Assembly: GCF_000003195.3 (NCBI RefSeq)
Contig: NC_012875.2
Coordinates: 20,367,342-20,431,341 of the forward strand
Length of the DNA: 64,000 bases
Source of the DNA: Sorghum bicolor
Lineage: Eukaryota; Streptophyta; Magnoliopsida; Poales; Poaceae
Reading direction: 5' to 3'
The translations under genes and the position numbers were made by a program. Of this stretch, positions 47,601 through 61,999 are shown piece after piece. Under the pieces are notes generated by a model. That model searched no databases. It had not been told where the DNA came from and was given only the letters and a program-made list of their open reading frames with translations. The first letter of the stretch is position 1, and the number at the start of each line of letters is the position of its first letter.

Positions 47601-50600
47601 ATAGGTGGACAATTTGCGTCTAATGCACCAAAGTCTAAGAAACCATTTTGGACGCACATATTAGTCCGAGGTGAAGAGGCTCAAGTGGAAGCTCGGTTCG
47701 GTCTATTTGGTGATGGTGCTAATCTTGATGCAAGATAGGTGCACGGTTTGCATGGAACGTACCATATTCTCAGAAATCAATTTGGACGCACCCGATGGAA
47801 CTCCTAGATGACGTGTGTCATATGGAATCTCGCTTTGGTCTGTTTGGAGATAGTGTTAGTTTGGTGCAAGATAGGTGCACAGTTTGCGTCTAATGCACCA
47901 TAGTCTAAGAAACCATTTTAGACGCACTTGTTGGTCCAAGGTGAAGAGGCTCAAGTGGAAGCTTGGTTCAGTCTATTTGGTGATGGTGCTAATCTTGATG
48001 CAAGATAGGTGCACGGTTTACATGGAGCGTACCATATGCTCAGAAATTAATTTGGATACACCCGATGGAACTCCAAGATGACGTGTCATATGAAATCTCA
48101 CTTTGGTCTGTTTGGAGACAATGTTAGTTTTAGTGCAAGATAGTTGCACAGTTTGTGCCTAATGGCTCTCAAAAAAAGTTTGCGCCTAATGCACCATAGT
48201 CTAAGAAACCATTTTTGGACGCACCTGTTGGTACTCCTAGGTGAAGAGACTCAAATGGAAGCTCGGTTTGTTCTGTTTGGAGATAGTGCTAATCTTGATG
48301 CAAGATAGTTGCACAATTTGCATGGAATGTGCCATATGTGCAGAAATCAATTTGGACGCACCCAATGGAACTCCTAGATGACGTGTGTCATATGGAATCT
48401 CGCTTTGATCCATTTGGAGTCAGTGTTAGTTTTGGTGCAAGATAGGTGCACAGTTTGCACCTATTGCACCATAGCATAAGAAACCATTTTGGACGCACCT
48501 ATATGTACTCCTAAGTGAACAGGCTTAAGTGGAAGCCTTGTTTGGTCTGTTTGGAGATACTACTAATCTTGATGCAAGATTGGTGCGCGGTTTGCATGGA
48601 ACATACCATATGCTCAGAAATCCATTTGGAGGCACCCGATGGAACTCTTAGATGATGTGTGTCATATGGAATCTCGCTTTGATCCGTTTGGACATAGTGT
48701 TAGTTCTAGTGCAAGATAGGTGCACAGTTTGCGCCTAATGCACCATAGTCTAAGAAACCATTTTGGACGCACCTGTTGGTACTCCTAGGTGATGAGGCTC
48801 AAGTGGAAGCTTGGGTTCGGTCTGTTTGGAGATACTGCTAATCTTGATGCAAGATAGGTGCATGGTTTGCATGGAATGTACCATATGCTTGGAAATCAAT
48901 TTGGACACATCCGATGGAACTCCTAGATGTCATGTGTCATATGTAATCTTGTCTTGGTCTGTTTGGAGATAGTGTTAGTTTCGGTGCAAGATAGGTGCAC
49001 GGTTTGTGCCTAATGCACCATACTCTAACAAACCATTTCGGACACACCTGGTTGTACTCCTAGCTGAAGAGGTACAAGTGGAAGTTCGGTTTGGTCTGTT
49101 TGGAGATAGTGCTAATCCTGACGCAAACTAGGTGCACCCGATAGAACTCCTAGATGACGTGTGTCATATGGAATCTCACTTTGGTCCATTTGGAGATAGT
49201 GTTAGTTTCGGTGCAAGATAAGTGTACAGTTTGCGCCTAATGTACCATAGGCTCAAAAACCATTGTGGAAGCACCCGATGGTACTCCTAGGTGAAGAGGC
49301 TCAAGTGAAAGCTCGGTACGATTTGTTTGAAGATAGTGCTAATCTTCATGTAAGATAGGTGCACGGTTTGCATGGAACATACCATATGCTTGAAAATCAA
49401 TTTGGACACAACCTATAGAACTCCTAGGTGATGTGTGTCATCTGATATCTCACTTTTTTGTTTGGAGATAGTGTTAGTTTCAGTGCAAGATAGGTGCATG
49501 GTTTGTGCCTAATGCACCATACTCTAACAAACCATTATGGATGCACCCGTTTGTGCTCCTAGCTAAAGAGTCTCAAGTGGATGCTCGGTTCGGTTTGTTT
49601 AGAGATAGTGCTAATCTTCATGCAAGATAGGTGCATGGTTTGCATGAAACGTACTATATGCTCGGAAATCAATTTGGACACACCAGATGGAACTCCTAGA
49701 TGACGTGTGTCATATTAAATCTCGCTTTGGTCTGTTTGGAGGTAGTGTTAGTTTCGGTGGAAGATATGTGCACAGTTTGCGCCTAATGCACAATAGCATA
49801 AGAAACCATTTTGGATTCACTTGTTGCTACACCTAGGTGAAGAGACTCAAGTGGAATCTTGGTTTGGTCTGTTTGGAGATACTGCTAATCTTGATGCAAG
49901 ATATGTGCACGGTTTGCATGGAACGTACTATATACCCGAAATCAATTTGGACATGCCCGATGGAACTCCTAGATGTTGTGTGTCATATGTAACCTCGCAT
50001 TGTTCCGTTTGGAGATAGTGTTAGTTTCGGTGCAAGATTGGTGCATGGCTTGTGCCTAATGCACCATACTCTAACAAACCCTTTTGGACGCACCTGATTG
50101 TACTCCTAAATGAAGAGGCTCAAGTGGAAGCTCGGTTTGGTCTGTTTGGAGATAGTGCTAATCTTGACGCAAGATAGGTGCACGGTTTGCATGGACATTC
50201 CATATGCTAGGAAATCAATTTGGACACACCCGATAGAACTCCTAGATGACATGTGTGATATGAAATCTCACTTCGGTCCATTTGGAGATAGTGTTAGTTT
50301 CGGTGTAAGATAGGTGCACGGTATGCACCTAATGCACCATAGGCTTAGAAACAGTTGTGGAAGCACTTGATGGTACCTTTGGAGACAGTGTTAGTTTCGG
50401 TGCAAGAAAGGTGCACGGTTTGCGCCTAATGCACGATAGGCTAAGAAACAGTTTTGGACGCACCCAATGGTATTCCTAGGAAAAGGGGCACAAGTGAAAG
50501 CTTGGTTTGGTTTCTTTGGAGATAGTGCTAATCTTGATGCAAGATAGGTGCACGGTTTGCATGGGACATACCATATGCTTGAAGTTCGATTTGGATGCAC

Positions 50601-53600
50601 ATGATGTAACTCCTAGATGACGTGTGTCATATGGAATCTCGCTTCATCTATTTGGAGTCAGTGTTAGTTTCAGTGCAAGATAGGTGCACAGTTTATGCCT
50701 AATGCACCATAGCCAAAGAAACCATTTTAGATGCACCAGTTGGTACTCCTAGGTGAAGAGGCTCAAGTGGAAGCTTGGTTCAGTCTGTTTGGAGATACTA
50801 CTAATCTTGACGCAAGATAGGTGCACGGTATGCATGGAACGTACCATATGCTCAGAAATCAATTTGGACGCACCTGATAGAACTCCTAGATGACGTGTGT
50901 CATATGGAATCTCACTTTGATCCCGTTTGGCAATAATGTTAGTTTTGGTGTAAGATAGGTGCACGATGTGCGCCTAATGCACCATAGGCTTAGAAATAGT
51001 TGTGGAAGCACCCGATGGTACTCCTAGGTGAAGAGGCTAAAGTGAAAGCTCGGTACGATCTTTTTGTAGATAGTGCTAATCTTCATGTAAGATAGGTGCA
51101 CGGTTTGTATGGAACATACCATATGCTTGAAAATCAATTTGGACGCACCCGATAGAACTCCTAGATGGTGTATGACATCTAATATCTCACTTTGGTCTGT
51201 TTGGAGATAGTGTTAATTTCGGTGCAAGATAGGTGCACGGTTTGTGCCTAATGCACCATAAACTAATAAACCATTTTGGACGCACCCGATGGTACTCTCA
51301 GCTGAAGAGGCTCAAGAGGAAGCTCGGTTCGGTCTATTTGGAGATAGTGCTAATCTTGATGCAAGATAGTTGCACGGTTTGCATGGAACGTACCATATGC
51401 TTGGAAATCAATTTGGACGCACCTGATGGAACTCTTAGCTGAAGAGGCTCAAATGGAAGCTTGGTTTGGTCTATTTGGAGATAGTGCTAATCTTCATGCA
51501 AGATAGGTGCACGATTTGCATGAGACATACCATATTCTTGAATATCGATTTGGATGCACCTGATGGAACTCCAAGTGACGTGTGTCATATGGAATCTCGC
51601 TTCGTCCGTTTGGAGACAGTGTTAGTTTCAATGCAAGATAGGTGCATGGTTTATGCCAAATGCACCATAGCCTAAGAAACCAATTTGGACGCACCCGATA
51701 GTACTCCTAGCTGAAGAGGCTCGAGTGGAAGCTCGGTTTGGTCTGTTTGGAGATAGTGCTAATCTTGACGCAAGATAGGTGCACGGTTTGCATGGACGTA
51801 CCATATACTTGAAAATCAATTTGGACGCACCCGATAGAACTCCTAGATGATGTGTGTCATATGGAATCTCACTTTGATCCGTTTGGAGATAGTGTTAGTT
51901 TCGGTGTAAGATAGGTGCACGGTGTGTACCTAATGCACCATAGGCTTAGAAACAGTTGTGGAAGCACCCGATGGTACTCCTAGGTGAAGAGGCTCAAGTG
52001 AAAGCTCGGTAAGATCTGTTTGGAGATAATGCTAATCTTCATGTAAGATAGGTGCAAGGTTTGTATGGAACATACCATATGCTTGAAAATCAATTTGCAC
52101 GCACCCGATAGAAATCCTAGATGGTGTGTGTCATCTAATATCGCTTTGGTCTGTTTGGAGATAGTGTTAGTTTCGGTGCAAGAGGTGCACGGTTTGTGCC
52201 TAATGCACCATACTCTAAGAAACCATTTTGGATGCAGCCAATGGTACTCCTAGCCGAAGAGGCTCAAGTGGAAGGTTGGTTCAGTCTGTTTGGAGATAGT
52301 GTTAATCTTGATACAAGATTGCACGGTTTGCATGGAACGTATCATATGCTCAGAATTCAATTTGGATGCACCCGATAGAACTCCTAGCTGAAGAGGCTCA
52401 AGTGGAAGCTTGGGTTCAGTCTGTTTGGAGATACTACTAATCTTGATGCAAGATAGGTGCACGGTTTGCATGGAATATACCATATGCTTGGAAATCAATT
52501 TGGACGCATCCGATGGAACTCCTAGATGTCATGTGTCATATGTAATCTCGTTTTGGTCTGTTTGGAGATAGTGTTAGTTTCAGTGCAAGATAGGTGCACG
52601 GTTTGTGCGTAATGCACCATACTCTAACAAACCATTTTGGACACACCTGATTGTACTCCTAGCTGAAGAGGCACAAGTGGAAGCTCGGTTTGGTCTGTTT
52701 GGAGATAGTGCTAATCTTGACGCAAGATAGTTGCACGGTTTGCATGGACATACCATATGCTCGAAAATCAATTTGGACGCACCCGATAGAACTCCTAGAT
52801 GACGTGTGTCATATGGAATCTCACTTTGATGCCGTTTGGAGATAGTGTTAGTTTCGGTGTAAGATAGGTGCACGATGTGCGCCTAATGCACCATAGGCTT
52901 AGAAACAGTTGTGGAAGCACCCGATGGTACTTCTAGGTGAAGAGGCTAAAGTGAAAGCTCGGTACAATCTGTTTGGAGATTGTGCTAATCTTCATGTAAG
53001 ATAGGTGCATGGTTTGTATGGAACTTACCATATGCTTGAAAATCAATTTGGACGCACCCGATAGAACTCCTAGATGGTGCATGACATCTAATATCTCACT
53101 TTGGTCTGTTTGGAGATAGTGTTAATTTCGGTGCAAGATAGGTGCACGGTTTGTGCCTAATGCAACATAAACTAAGAAACCATTTTGGACGCACCCGATG
53201 GTACTCCTAGCTAAAGAGGCTCAAGAGGAAGCTCGGTTCGGTCTATTTGGAGATAGTGCTAATCTTGATGCAAGATAGTTGCACGGTTTGCATGGAATGT
53301 ATCATATGCTCAGAATTCAATTTGGATGCACCTGATAGAACTCCTAGCTGAAGAGGCTCAAGTGGAAGCTTGGTTCGGTCTGTTTGGAGATAGTCCTAAT
53401 CTTAATGCAAGATAGGTGCACAGTTTGCATGGGACATACCATATGCTTGAAAATCAATTTGGATGCACCTAATGGAACTCCTAGATGACGTGTGTCGTAT
53501 GGAATCTCGCTTTGTCCGTTTGGAGACAGTATTAGTTTCCATGCAAGATAGGTGCCGAGTTTATGCCTAATGCACCATAGCCTAAGAAACTAATTTGGGC

Positions 53601-54398
53601 TCACCTATTATTACTCCTAGATGAAGAGGCTCAAGTGGAAGCTTCGTTCGATCTGTTTGGAGATACTACTAATCTTGATGCAAGATAGGTGCACGATTTG
53701 CATGGAACGTACCATATGCTCATAAATGAATTTGGACGCTCCTGATGGAACTCTGAGATGACGTGTGTCATATGGAATCTCACTTTGGTCTATTTGGAGA
53801 CAGTGTTAGTTTTGGTGCAAGATAGGTGTACGGTTTGCACCTAATGCACCATAGCCTAAGAAACCATTTTGGACGCACCTGTTGGTACTCCTAAGTGAAG
53901 AGGCTCAAGTGGAAGCTTGGTTCGGTCTGTTTGGAGATACTACAAATCTTGACGCAAGATAGGTGCACGGTTTGCATGGAACGTACCATATGCTCAGAAA
54001 TCAGTTTGGACACACCCGATAGAACTCCTAGGTGATGTGTGTCATATGGAATCTCACTTCAGTCCATTTGTAGATAGTGTTAGTTTCGGTACAAGATAGG
54101 TGCACGGTTTGCGCCTAATGCACCATAGGCTTAGAAACAGTTGTGGAAGCACCTAATAGTACTTCTAGGTGAAGAGACTCGAGTGAAAGCTCGGTACGAT
54201 ATGTTTGGAGATAATGCTCATCTTCATGTAAGATAGGTGCACAGTTTGCATGAAACATACCATATGCTTAAAAGTCAATATAGACGCACCCAATAGAACT
54301 CCTAGATGATGTGTGTCATCTGATATCTTGCTTTGGTCTGTTTGGAGATAGTGTTAGTTTTGGTGCAAGATAGGTGCGCGGTTTGTGCCCAATACACC
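44693..54398 (-). repeat. 137-bp satellite, block E (reverse orientation)
   Basis: About 71 monomers, mostly in A/B alternation. Irregular joints that skip part of a dimer occur at about 49130, 50375, 51430, 52380 and 53340. The last three share ...aactcct/tagctgaagaggctca. Confidence 0.9.
50340..54200 (-). repeat. Higher-order repeat in block E (about 7 monomers)
   Basis: The variant monomer with gttgtggaagcac recurs at about 50352, 50998, 51955, 52906 and 54141. Two successive intervals are about 950-957 bp (7 x 137 = 959). The segments from 50961 and from 52870 (offset 1909) are near-identical for over 300 bp, including the rare ctaatatctcac and cataaactaa variants. Confidence 0.7.
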
Positions 54399-54402
54399 AT
54401 AT
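54396..54402. other. Satellite polarity switch (inversion junction)
   Basis: The reversed monomer (gtgcccaatacaccat) changes within a few bases to a forward monomer (atctctaaacagacc). There is no inserted sequence, and only the bases 'at' are compatible with both sides. Confidence 0.9.
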
Positions 54403-57400
54403 CTCTAAACAGACCGAACCGAGCCTCCACTTGAGTCTCTTCACCTAGGAGTACCAACAGGTGCTTCCAAAATGGTTTCTTAGACTTTGGTGCATTAGGT
54501 GCAAACCGTGCACACATCTTGCACCATAACTAATACTGCCTCTAAGCACACCAAAGCAAGATTCCATATGACACACGTCATCAAGGAGTTATATCGGGTG
54601 TGTCCAAATTAATTTCTGAGCATATGGTACGTTCCAAGCAGACCGTGCATCTTTCTTGTATCAATATTGGCACTATCTCCAAATAGACCAAACTGAGCTT
54701 TCACTTGAGCCTTTTACCTAGGAGTACCATCGGGTGCGTCCAAAATGGTTTCTTAGCCTATGCTGCATTATGTGCAAACCTTGCACCTATCTTGCACCGA
54801 AACTAACATTGTCTCCAAATAGACCGAAGCAAGATTTTGTATGACACACGTCATCTAGGAGTTCCATCATGTGCGTCCAGATTGATTTCCATGCATTTGG
54901 TTTGTTCCATGCAAACCGTGCACATATCTTGCATCAAGATTAGCACAATCTCCAAACAGACCGAACCGAGCATCAACTAGAGCCCCTTCATCCAAGAGTA
55001 CCAAATAGTGCGTCCAAAATGGTTTCTTAGACTATGGTGCATTAGGAGCAAACTGTGCACCTATCTTGCACTAAAACATACAATGTCTACCAACGGACCA
55101 AAGCAAAATTCCATATGACACACGTCATCTAGGAGTTCAATTGGGTGCGTCCAAATTGATTTCATAACATATGGTACGTTTAATGCAAACTGTGCAACTA
55201 TCTTGCATCAAGATTAGCACTATCTCCAAACAGGTCAAACCGAGCTTTCACTTGAGCCTCTTCACCAAAGTACCAATAGGTGCTTCCAAAATGGTTTCTT
55301 AGACTATGGTGCATTAGGCGCAAACCATGCACATATCTTGCACCGACGCTAACACTGTTTCTAAACAGACCAAAGCGAGATTCCAAATGACACACGTCAT
55401 CAAGGAGTTCCATCGGGTGCATCCAAATTGATTTCCAAGCATATGGTATGTTCCATGCAAACCGTGCACCTATCTTGCATCAAGATTAGCACTATCTCCA
55501 AATAGACCGAACCGAGCTTCCACTTGAGCCTCTTCATCTACGAGGACAAACATGTGCGTCAAAAAATGGTTTCTTAGACTATGGTGCATTAGGCACAAAC
55601 TATGCACCTATCTTGCATCAAAACTAACATTGTCTCCAAACAGACCGAAGCGTTCCATAAGACACGTCATCTAGGAGTTGCATTAGGTGCGTCCAAATTG
55701 ATATCATAACATATGGTACGTTCCATGCAAACTGTGCAACTATCTTGCATCAAGATTAGCACTATATCCGAATAGACCAAATCGAGCCTCCACTTGAGCC
55801 TGTTCAACTACGAGTACCATCGGGTGCGTCTAAAATGGTTTCTTAGCCTATGGTGCATTAGGCCCAAACCGTGCACATATCTTCTACCAAAACTAACACT
55901 GTCTCTAAACGAACCGAAGCAAGATTCCATATGACACACAAATCATCAAGGAGTTATACCAAGTGCGTCCTAATTGATTTCTGAGCATATTGTATGTTCC
56001 GTGGAAACCGTGCATCTATCTTGCATCAAGATTAGCACTATCTCCAAACAGACCAAACCGAGCTTTCACTTGCGCACCTTGACCTAGGAGTACCATCGGC
56101 TGCGTTCAAAATGGTTTCTTATCCTATGGTGCATTAGGTGCAAACCGTGCACCTATCTTGCACCGAAACTAATACTGTCTCTAAGCACACCAAAGCGAGA
56201 TTCCATATGACGCACGTCATCAAGGAGTTCTATCAGGTGTGTCCAAATTAATTTCTAAACATATGGTACATTCCATGCAGACGATGCATCTATCTTGCAT
56301 CAAGATTAGCACTTTCTCCAAATAGACCAAACCGAGCTTTCACTTCAGCCTTTTACCTAGGAGTACCATTAGGTGCGTCCAAAATGGTTTCTTAGCCTAT
56401 GCTGCATTATGTGCAAATCTTGCACCTATCTTGCACTGAAACTAACACTGTCTCCAAACAGACCAAAGCAGGATTTCGTATGACACACGCCATCTAGGAG
56501 TTCCATTGGGTGCGTCCAAATTGATTTCTAAGCATATGGTATGTTCCTTGCAACGCACCTATCTTGCATCATGATTAGCACTATCTCTAAACAGATCAAA
56601 CCGAGTTTCCACTTGAGCCTCTTCACCGAAGTACCAACAGGTGCATCCAAATTGATTTCCAAGCATATGGTATGTTCGATGCAAACCGTGCACCTATCTT
56701 GCATCAAGATTAGCACTATCTCCAAACAGACCGAACCGAGCTTCCACTTGAGCTTCTTCATCTACGAGTACAAAAAGGTGCGTCAAAAATGGTTTCTTAG
56801 ACTATGGTGCATTAGGCACAAACTGTGCACATATCTTGCACTAAAATTTACAATGTCTACAAACGGACCAAAGCAAAATTCCATATGACACATGTCATCT
56901 AAGAGTTCCATTGGGTGCGTCCAAATTGATTTCTAAGCATATGGTATGTTCCTTGCAAATCATGCACCTTTCTTGCATCAAGATTAGCACTATCTCTAAA
57001 CAGATCAAACCGAGCTTCCACTTGAGCCTCTTCACCGAAGTACCAACAGGTGCATCCAAACTGATTTCCAAGCATATCGTATGTTCCATGCAAACCGTGC
57101 ACCTATCTTGTATCAAGATTAGCACTATCTCCAAACAGACCGAACCGAGCTTCCACTTGAGCTTCTTCATCTAGGAGTACAAACAAGTGCGTCAAAAATG
57201 GTTTCTTAGAATATGGGGCATTAGGCACAAACTATGCACCTATCTTGCACCGAAACTAACATTGTCTCCAAACAGACCGAAGCGAGATTCCATATGACAC
57301 ACGTCATCTAGGAGTTCCATTGGGTGCGTCCAAATTGATTTCATAACATATGTACCGTTCCATGCAAACTGGGCAACTATCTTGCATCAAGATTAGCACT

Positions 57401-60400
57401 ATATCCAAACAGACCAAATTGAGCCTTCACTTGAGCCTCTTCAACTACGAGTACCATCAGGTGCGTCTAAAATGGTTTCTTAGCCTATGGTGCATTAGGC
57501 GTAAACCGTGCACATATCTTGCACCAAAACTGAGCTTTCAGTTGAGCCTTTTACCAAGGAGTACCATCGGGTGCGTCCAAAATGGTTTCTTAGCCTATAC
57601 AGCATTTTATGCAAACCTTGCACCTATCTTGCACCGAAACTAACACTGTCTCCAAACAGACCGAAGCAAGATTTCGTTTGACACACGTCATCTAGGAGTT
57701 CCATCATGTGCGTCTAGATTGTTTTCCAAGCATTTGGTTGTTCCATGCAAACCGTGCACCTATCTTGCATCAAGATTAGCACTATCTCCAAACAGATCGA
57801 ACCGAGCATCCACTTGAGCCCCTTCACCTAGGAGTACCAACAAGTGCGTCTAAAATGGTTTCTTACACTATGGTGCATTAGGTGCAAACTGTGCACTTAT
57901 CTTGCACCGAAACTAACAATGTCTCCAAATGGACCGAAGCGAGATTCCATATGGCACACGTCATCAAGGAGTTCTATCGGGTGTGTCCAAATTAATTTCT
58001 AAGCATATGGTACGTTCCATGCAAACCGTGCATCTATCTTGCATCAAGATTAGCACTATCTCCAAATTGACCAAACTGAGCTTTCTGTTGAGCCTTTTAC
58101 CAAGGAGTACCATCGGGTGCGTCCAAAATGGTTTCTTAGACTATGATGCATTAGGCGCAAAATGTGCACCTATCTTGCACTAAAACTAACAATGTCTAGA
58201 AATGGACCGAAGCAAGATTCCATATGACACACGTCATCTAAGAGTTCCATTGGGTGCGTCCAAATTGATTTCTAAGCATATGGTATGTTCCTTCCAAATC
58301 ATGCACCTATCTTGCATCAAGATTAGCACTATCTCTAAACAAATCAAACCGAGCATCCACTTGAGCCTCTTCACCGAAGTACCAATAGGTGCATCCAAAA
58401 TGGTTTCTTAGACTAGGTGCATTAGGCACAAACCATGCACATATCTTGCACCGAAACTAACACTGTTTCTAAACAGACCAAAGCGAGATTCCATATGACA
58501 CACGTAATCAAGGAGTTCCATCGGGTGCATCCAAATTGATTTCCAAGCATTTGGTATGTTCTATGCAAACCGTGCACTGCATCAAGATTAGCACTATCTC
58601 CAAACAGACCGAACTAAGCTTCCACTTGAGCTTCTTCATCTAGGAGTACAAATAGGTGCGTCAAAAATGGTTTCTTAGACTATGGTGCATTAGGCACAAA
58701 CTATGCACCTATCTTGCACCGAAACTAACATTGTCTCCAAACAGACCGAAGCGAGATTCCATATGACACACGTCATCTAGGAGTTCCATTGGGTGCGTCC
58801 AAATTGATTTCATAACATATGGTACGTTCCATGCAAACTGTGCAACTATCTTGCATCAAGATTAGCACTATATCCGAACAGACCAAATCGAGCCTTCACT
58901 TGAGCCTCTTCAACTACGAGTGCCATCAGGTGCGTCTAAAATGGTTTCTTAGCCTATGGTGCATTAGGCGTAAACCGTGCACATATCTTCTACCAAAACG
59001 AACACTGTCTCTAAACGAACCGAAGCAAGATTCCATATGACACACATCATCAAGGAGTTATATCAGGTGCGTCCTAATTGATTTCTGAGCATATTGTATG
59101 TTCCATGGGAACCATGCATCTATCTTGCATCAAGATTAGCACTATCCCCAAACAGACCAATCCGAGCTTTCACTTGAGCCCCTTGACCTAGGAGTACCAT
59201 CGGGTGCGTCCAAAATGGTTTCTTATCCTATGGTGCATTAGGTGCAAACCGTGCACCTATCTTACACCAAAACTAACACTATCTCTAAACGGATCGAAGT
59301 GAGATTCCATATAACACATGTCATCTAGGAGTTCCATCTGGTGCGTCCAAATTGATTTCTGAGCATATGGTGCACCTATCTTTTATCAAGATTAGCACTA
59401 TCTCTAAACAGACCGAACCAAGCCTCCACTTGAGCCTCTTCACCTAGGATTACCAAATGGTGCTTCCAAAATGGTTTCTTAGACTTCGGTGCATTAGGCG
59501 CAAACCGTGCACATATCTTGCACTAAAACTTACAATGTCTACAAATGGATCGAAGCAAGATTCCTATGACACACGTCATCTAGGAGTTCCATTGGGTGCG
59601 TCCAAATTGATTTCTAAGCATATGGTATGTTCCTTGCAAATCATGCACCTATCTTGCATCAAGATTAGCACTATCTCCAAACAGGTCAAACAGAGCTTCC
59701 ACTTGAGCCTGTTCACCGAAGTACCAACAGGTGCTTCCAAAATGGTTTCTTAGAGTATGGTGCATTAGGCGCAAAGCATGCACATATATTGCACCGAAAC
59801 TAACACTGTTTCTAAACATAACAAAGTGAGATTCCATATGACACACGTCATCAAAGAGTTTAATCGGGTGCATCCAAATTGATTTCCAAACATATGGTAT
59901 GTTCCATGCAAACCATGCACCTATCTTGCATCAAGATTAACACTATCTCCAAACAGACCGAACCGAGCTTCCACTTGAGCCTCTTCATCTAGGAGTACAA
60001 ACAGGTGTGTCAGAAATGGTTTCTTAGACTATGGTGCATTAGGCACAAACTATGCACCTATCTTGCACCGAAAAACTAACATTGTCTCCAAACAGACCGA
60101 AGCGAGATTCCATATGACACACGTCATCTAGGAGTTCCATTGGATGCGTCCAAATTGATTTCTTAACATATGGTACGTTGCATTCAAACTGTGCAACTAT
60201 CTTGCATCAAGATTAGCACTATATCCGAACAGACCAAATCGAGCCTCCACTTGAGCCTCTTCAACTACGAGTACCATCGGGTGCGTCTAAAATGGTTTCT
60301 TAGCCTGTGGTGCATTAGGCGTAAACCATGCACATATCTTCTACCAAAACTAACACTGTCTCTAAACGAACCGAAGCAAGATTTCATATGACACAAATCA

Positions 60401-61999
60401 TCAAGGAGTTCCATCGGGTGCATCCTAATTGATTTCCAAGCATATAGTATGTAGCGTGCAAACCGTGTACCTATCTTGCATCAAGATTAGCACTATCTGC
60501 AAACAGACCGAACCGAGCATCCACTTGAGCCCCTTCACCTAGGAGTACCAACAAGTGCATCCAAAATGGTTTCTTAGACTATGGTGCATTTGGTGCAAAC
60601 TGTGCACCTATCTTGCACTGAAACTAACAATGTCTCCAAATGGACCAAAGCGAGATTCCAAATGACACATGTCATTAAGGAGTTCCATCGGGTGCATCCA
60701 AATTGATTTCCACGCATATGGTATGTTCCATGCAAATCGTGCACTTATCTTGCATGAAGACTAGCACTATCTCTAAACAGACCGAACTGAGCCTCCACTT
60801 GAGCCTCTTCACCTAGGAGTACCAACAGGTGCTTCCAAAATGGTTTCAAAGACTTTGGTGTATTAGGCGCAAACCATGCACATATCTTGTATCGAAACTA
60901 ATACTATCTCTAAACACACCAAAGCGAGATTCCATATGACACACGTCATCAAGGAGTTCTATCGGGTGTGTCCAAATTAATTTCTAAGCATATGGTACGT
61001 TCCATGCAGACCGTGCATCTATCTTGCATCAAGATTTGCACTATCTCCAAATAGACCAAATTGAGCTTTCACTTGAGCCTTTTACCTAGGAGTACCATCG
61101 GGTGCGTCCAAAATGGTTTCTTAGCCTATACTGCATTATTTGCAAACCTTGCACCTATCTTGCACCGAAACTAACACTGTCTCCAAACAGACCAAAGCAA
61201 GATTTTGTATGACACACGTCATCTAGGAGTTCCATCATGTTTGTCCAGATTGATTTCCAAGCATTTGGTATGTTCCATTCAAACCGTGCATCTATCTTGC
61301 ATCAAGATTAGCACTATCTCCAAACAGACCGAACCAAGCATCCACTTGAGCCCCTTCACCTAGGAGTACCAACAAGTGTGTCCAAAATGGTTTCTTAGAC
61401 TATAGTGCATTAGGCGCAAACTATGCACCTATCTTGCACTAAAACTTACAATCTCTAAAAACAGACCGAAGCAAGATTACATATGACACACGTCATCTAG
61501 GAGTTCCAATGGGTGCATCCAAATTGATTTCTAAGCATATGGTATGTTCCTTGCAAATCATGCACCTATCTTGCATCGAGATTAGTACTACCTCCAAACA
61601 GATCAAATCGAGCTTTCACGTGAGCCTCTTCACCGAAGTACCAACAGGTGCTTCCAAAATGGTTTCTTAGACTATGGTGCATCAGGCGCAAACCATGCAC
61701 ATATCTTGCACCGAAACTAACACTATTTCTAAACAGACCAAAGTGAGATTCCATATGACACACGTCATCAAGGAGTTCCATCGGGTGCATCCAAATTGAT
61801 TTCCAACCATATGGTATGTTCCATGCAAACCGTGCACCTATCTTGCACCAATTTTAGCACTATCTCCAAACAGACCAAACCGAGCTTCCACTTGAGCCTC
61901 TTCATCTAGGAGTACAAACTGGTGTGCCAAAAATGGTTTCTTAGACTATGGTGCATTACGCACAAACTATGCACCTATCTTGCACCAAAACTAACATTG
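54399..61999 (+). repeat. 137-bp satellite, block F (+ orientation)
   Basis: About 55 monomers in the orientation of blocks A-C. The tcatgtgcgtccag variant recurs at about 54867, 57704 and 61237 (tcatgtttgtccag in the last). A local three-monomer repeat (about 411 bp) lies at about 56525-57180. It ends at ctaacat against the LTR at 62000. Confidence 0.9.

Noticed and set aside
56541..57643. Open frames of 60-115 codons throughout the satellite blocks
   Set aside because: They repeat the same peptide in each 274 bp dimer (for example SCIKISTISKQT) because 137-bp monomers lack stops in some frames; there is no start context or domain.
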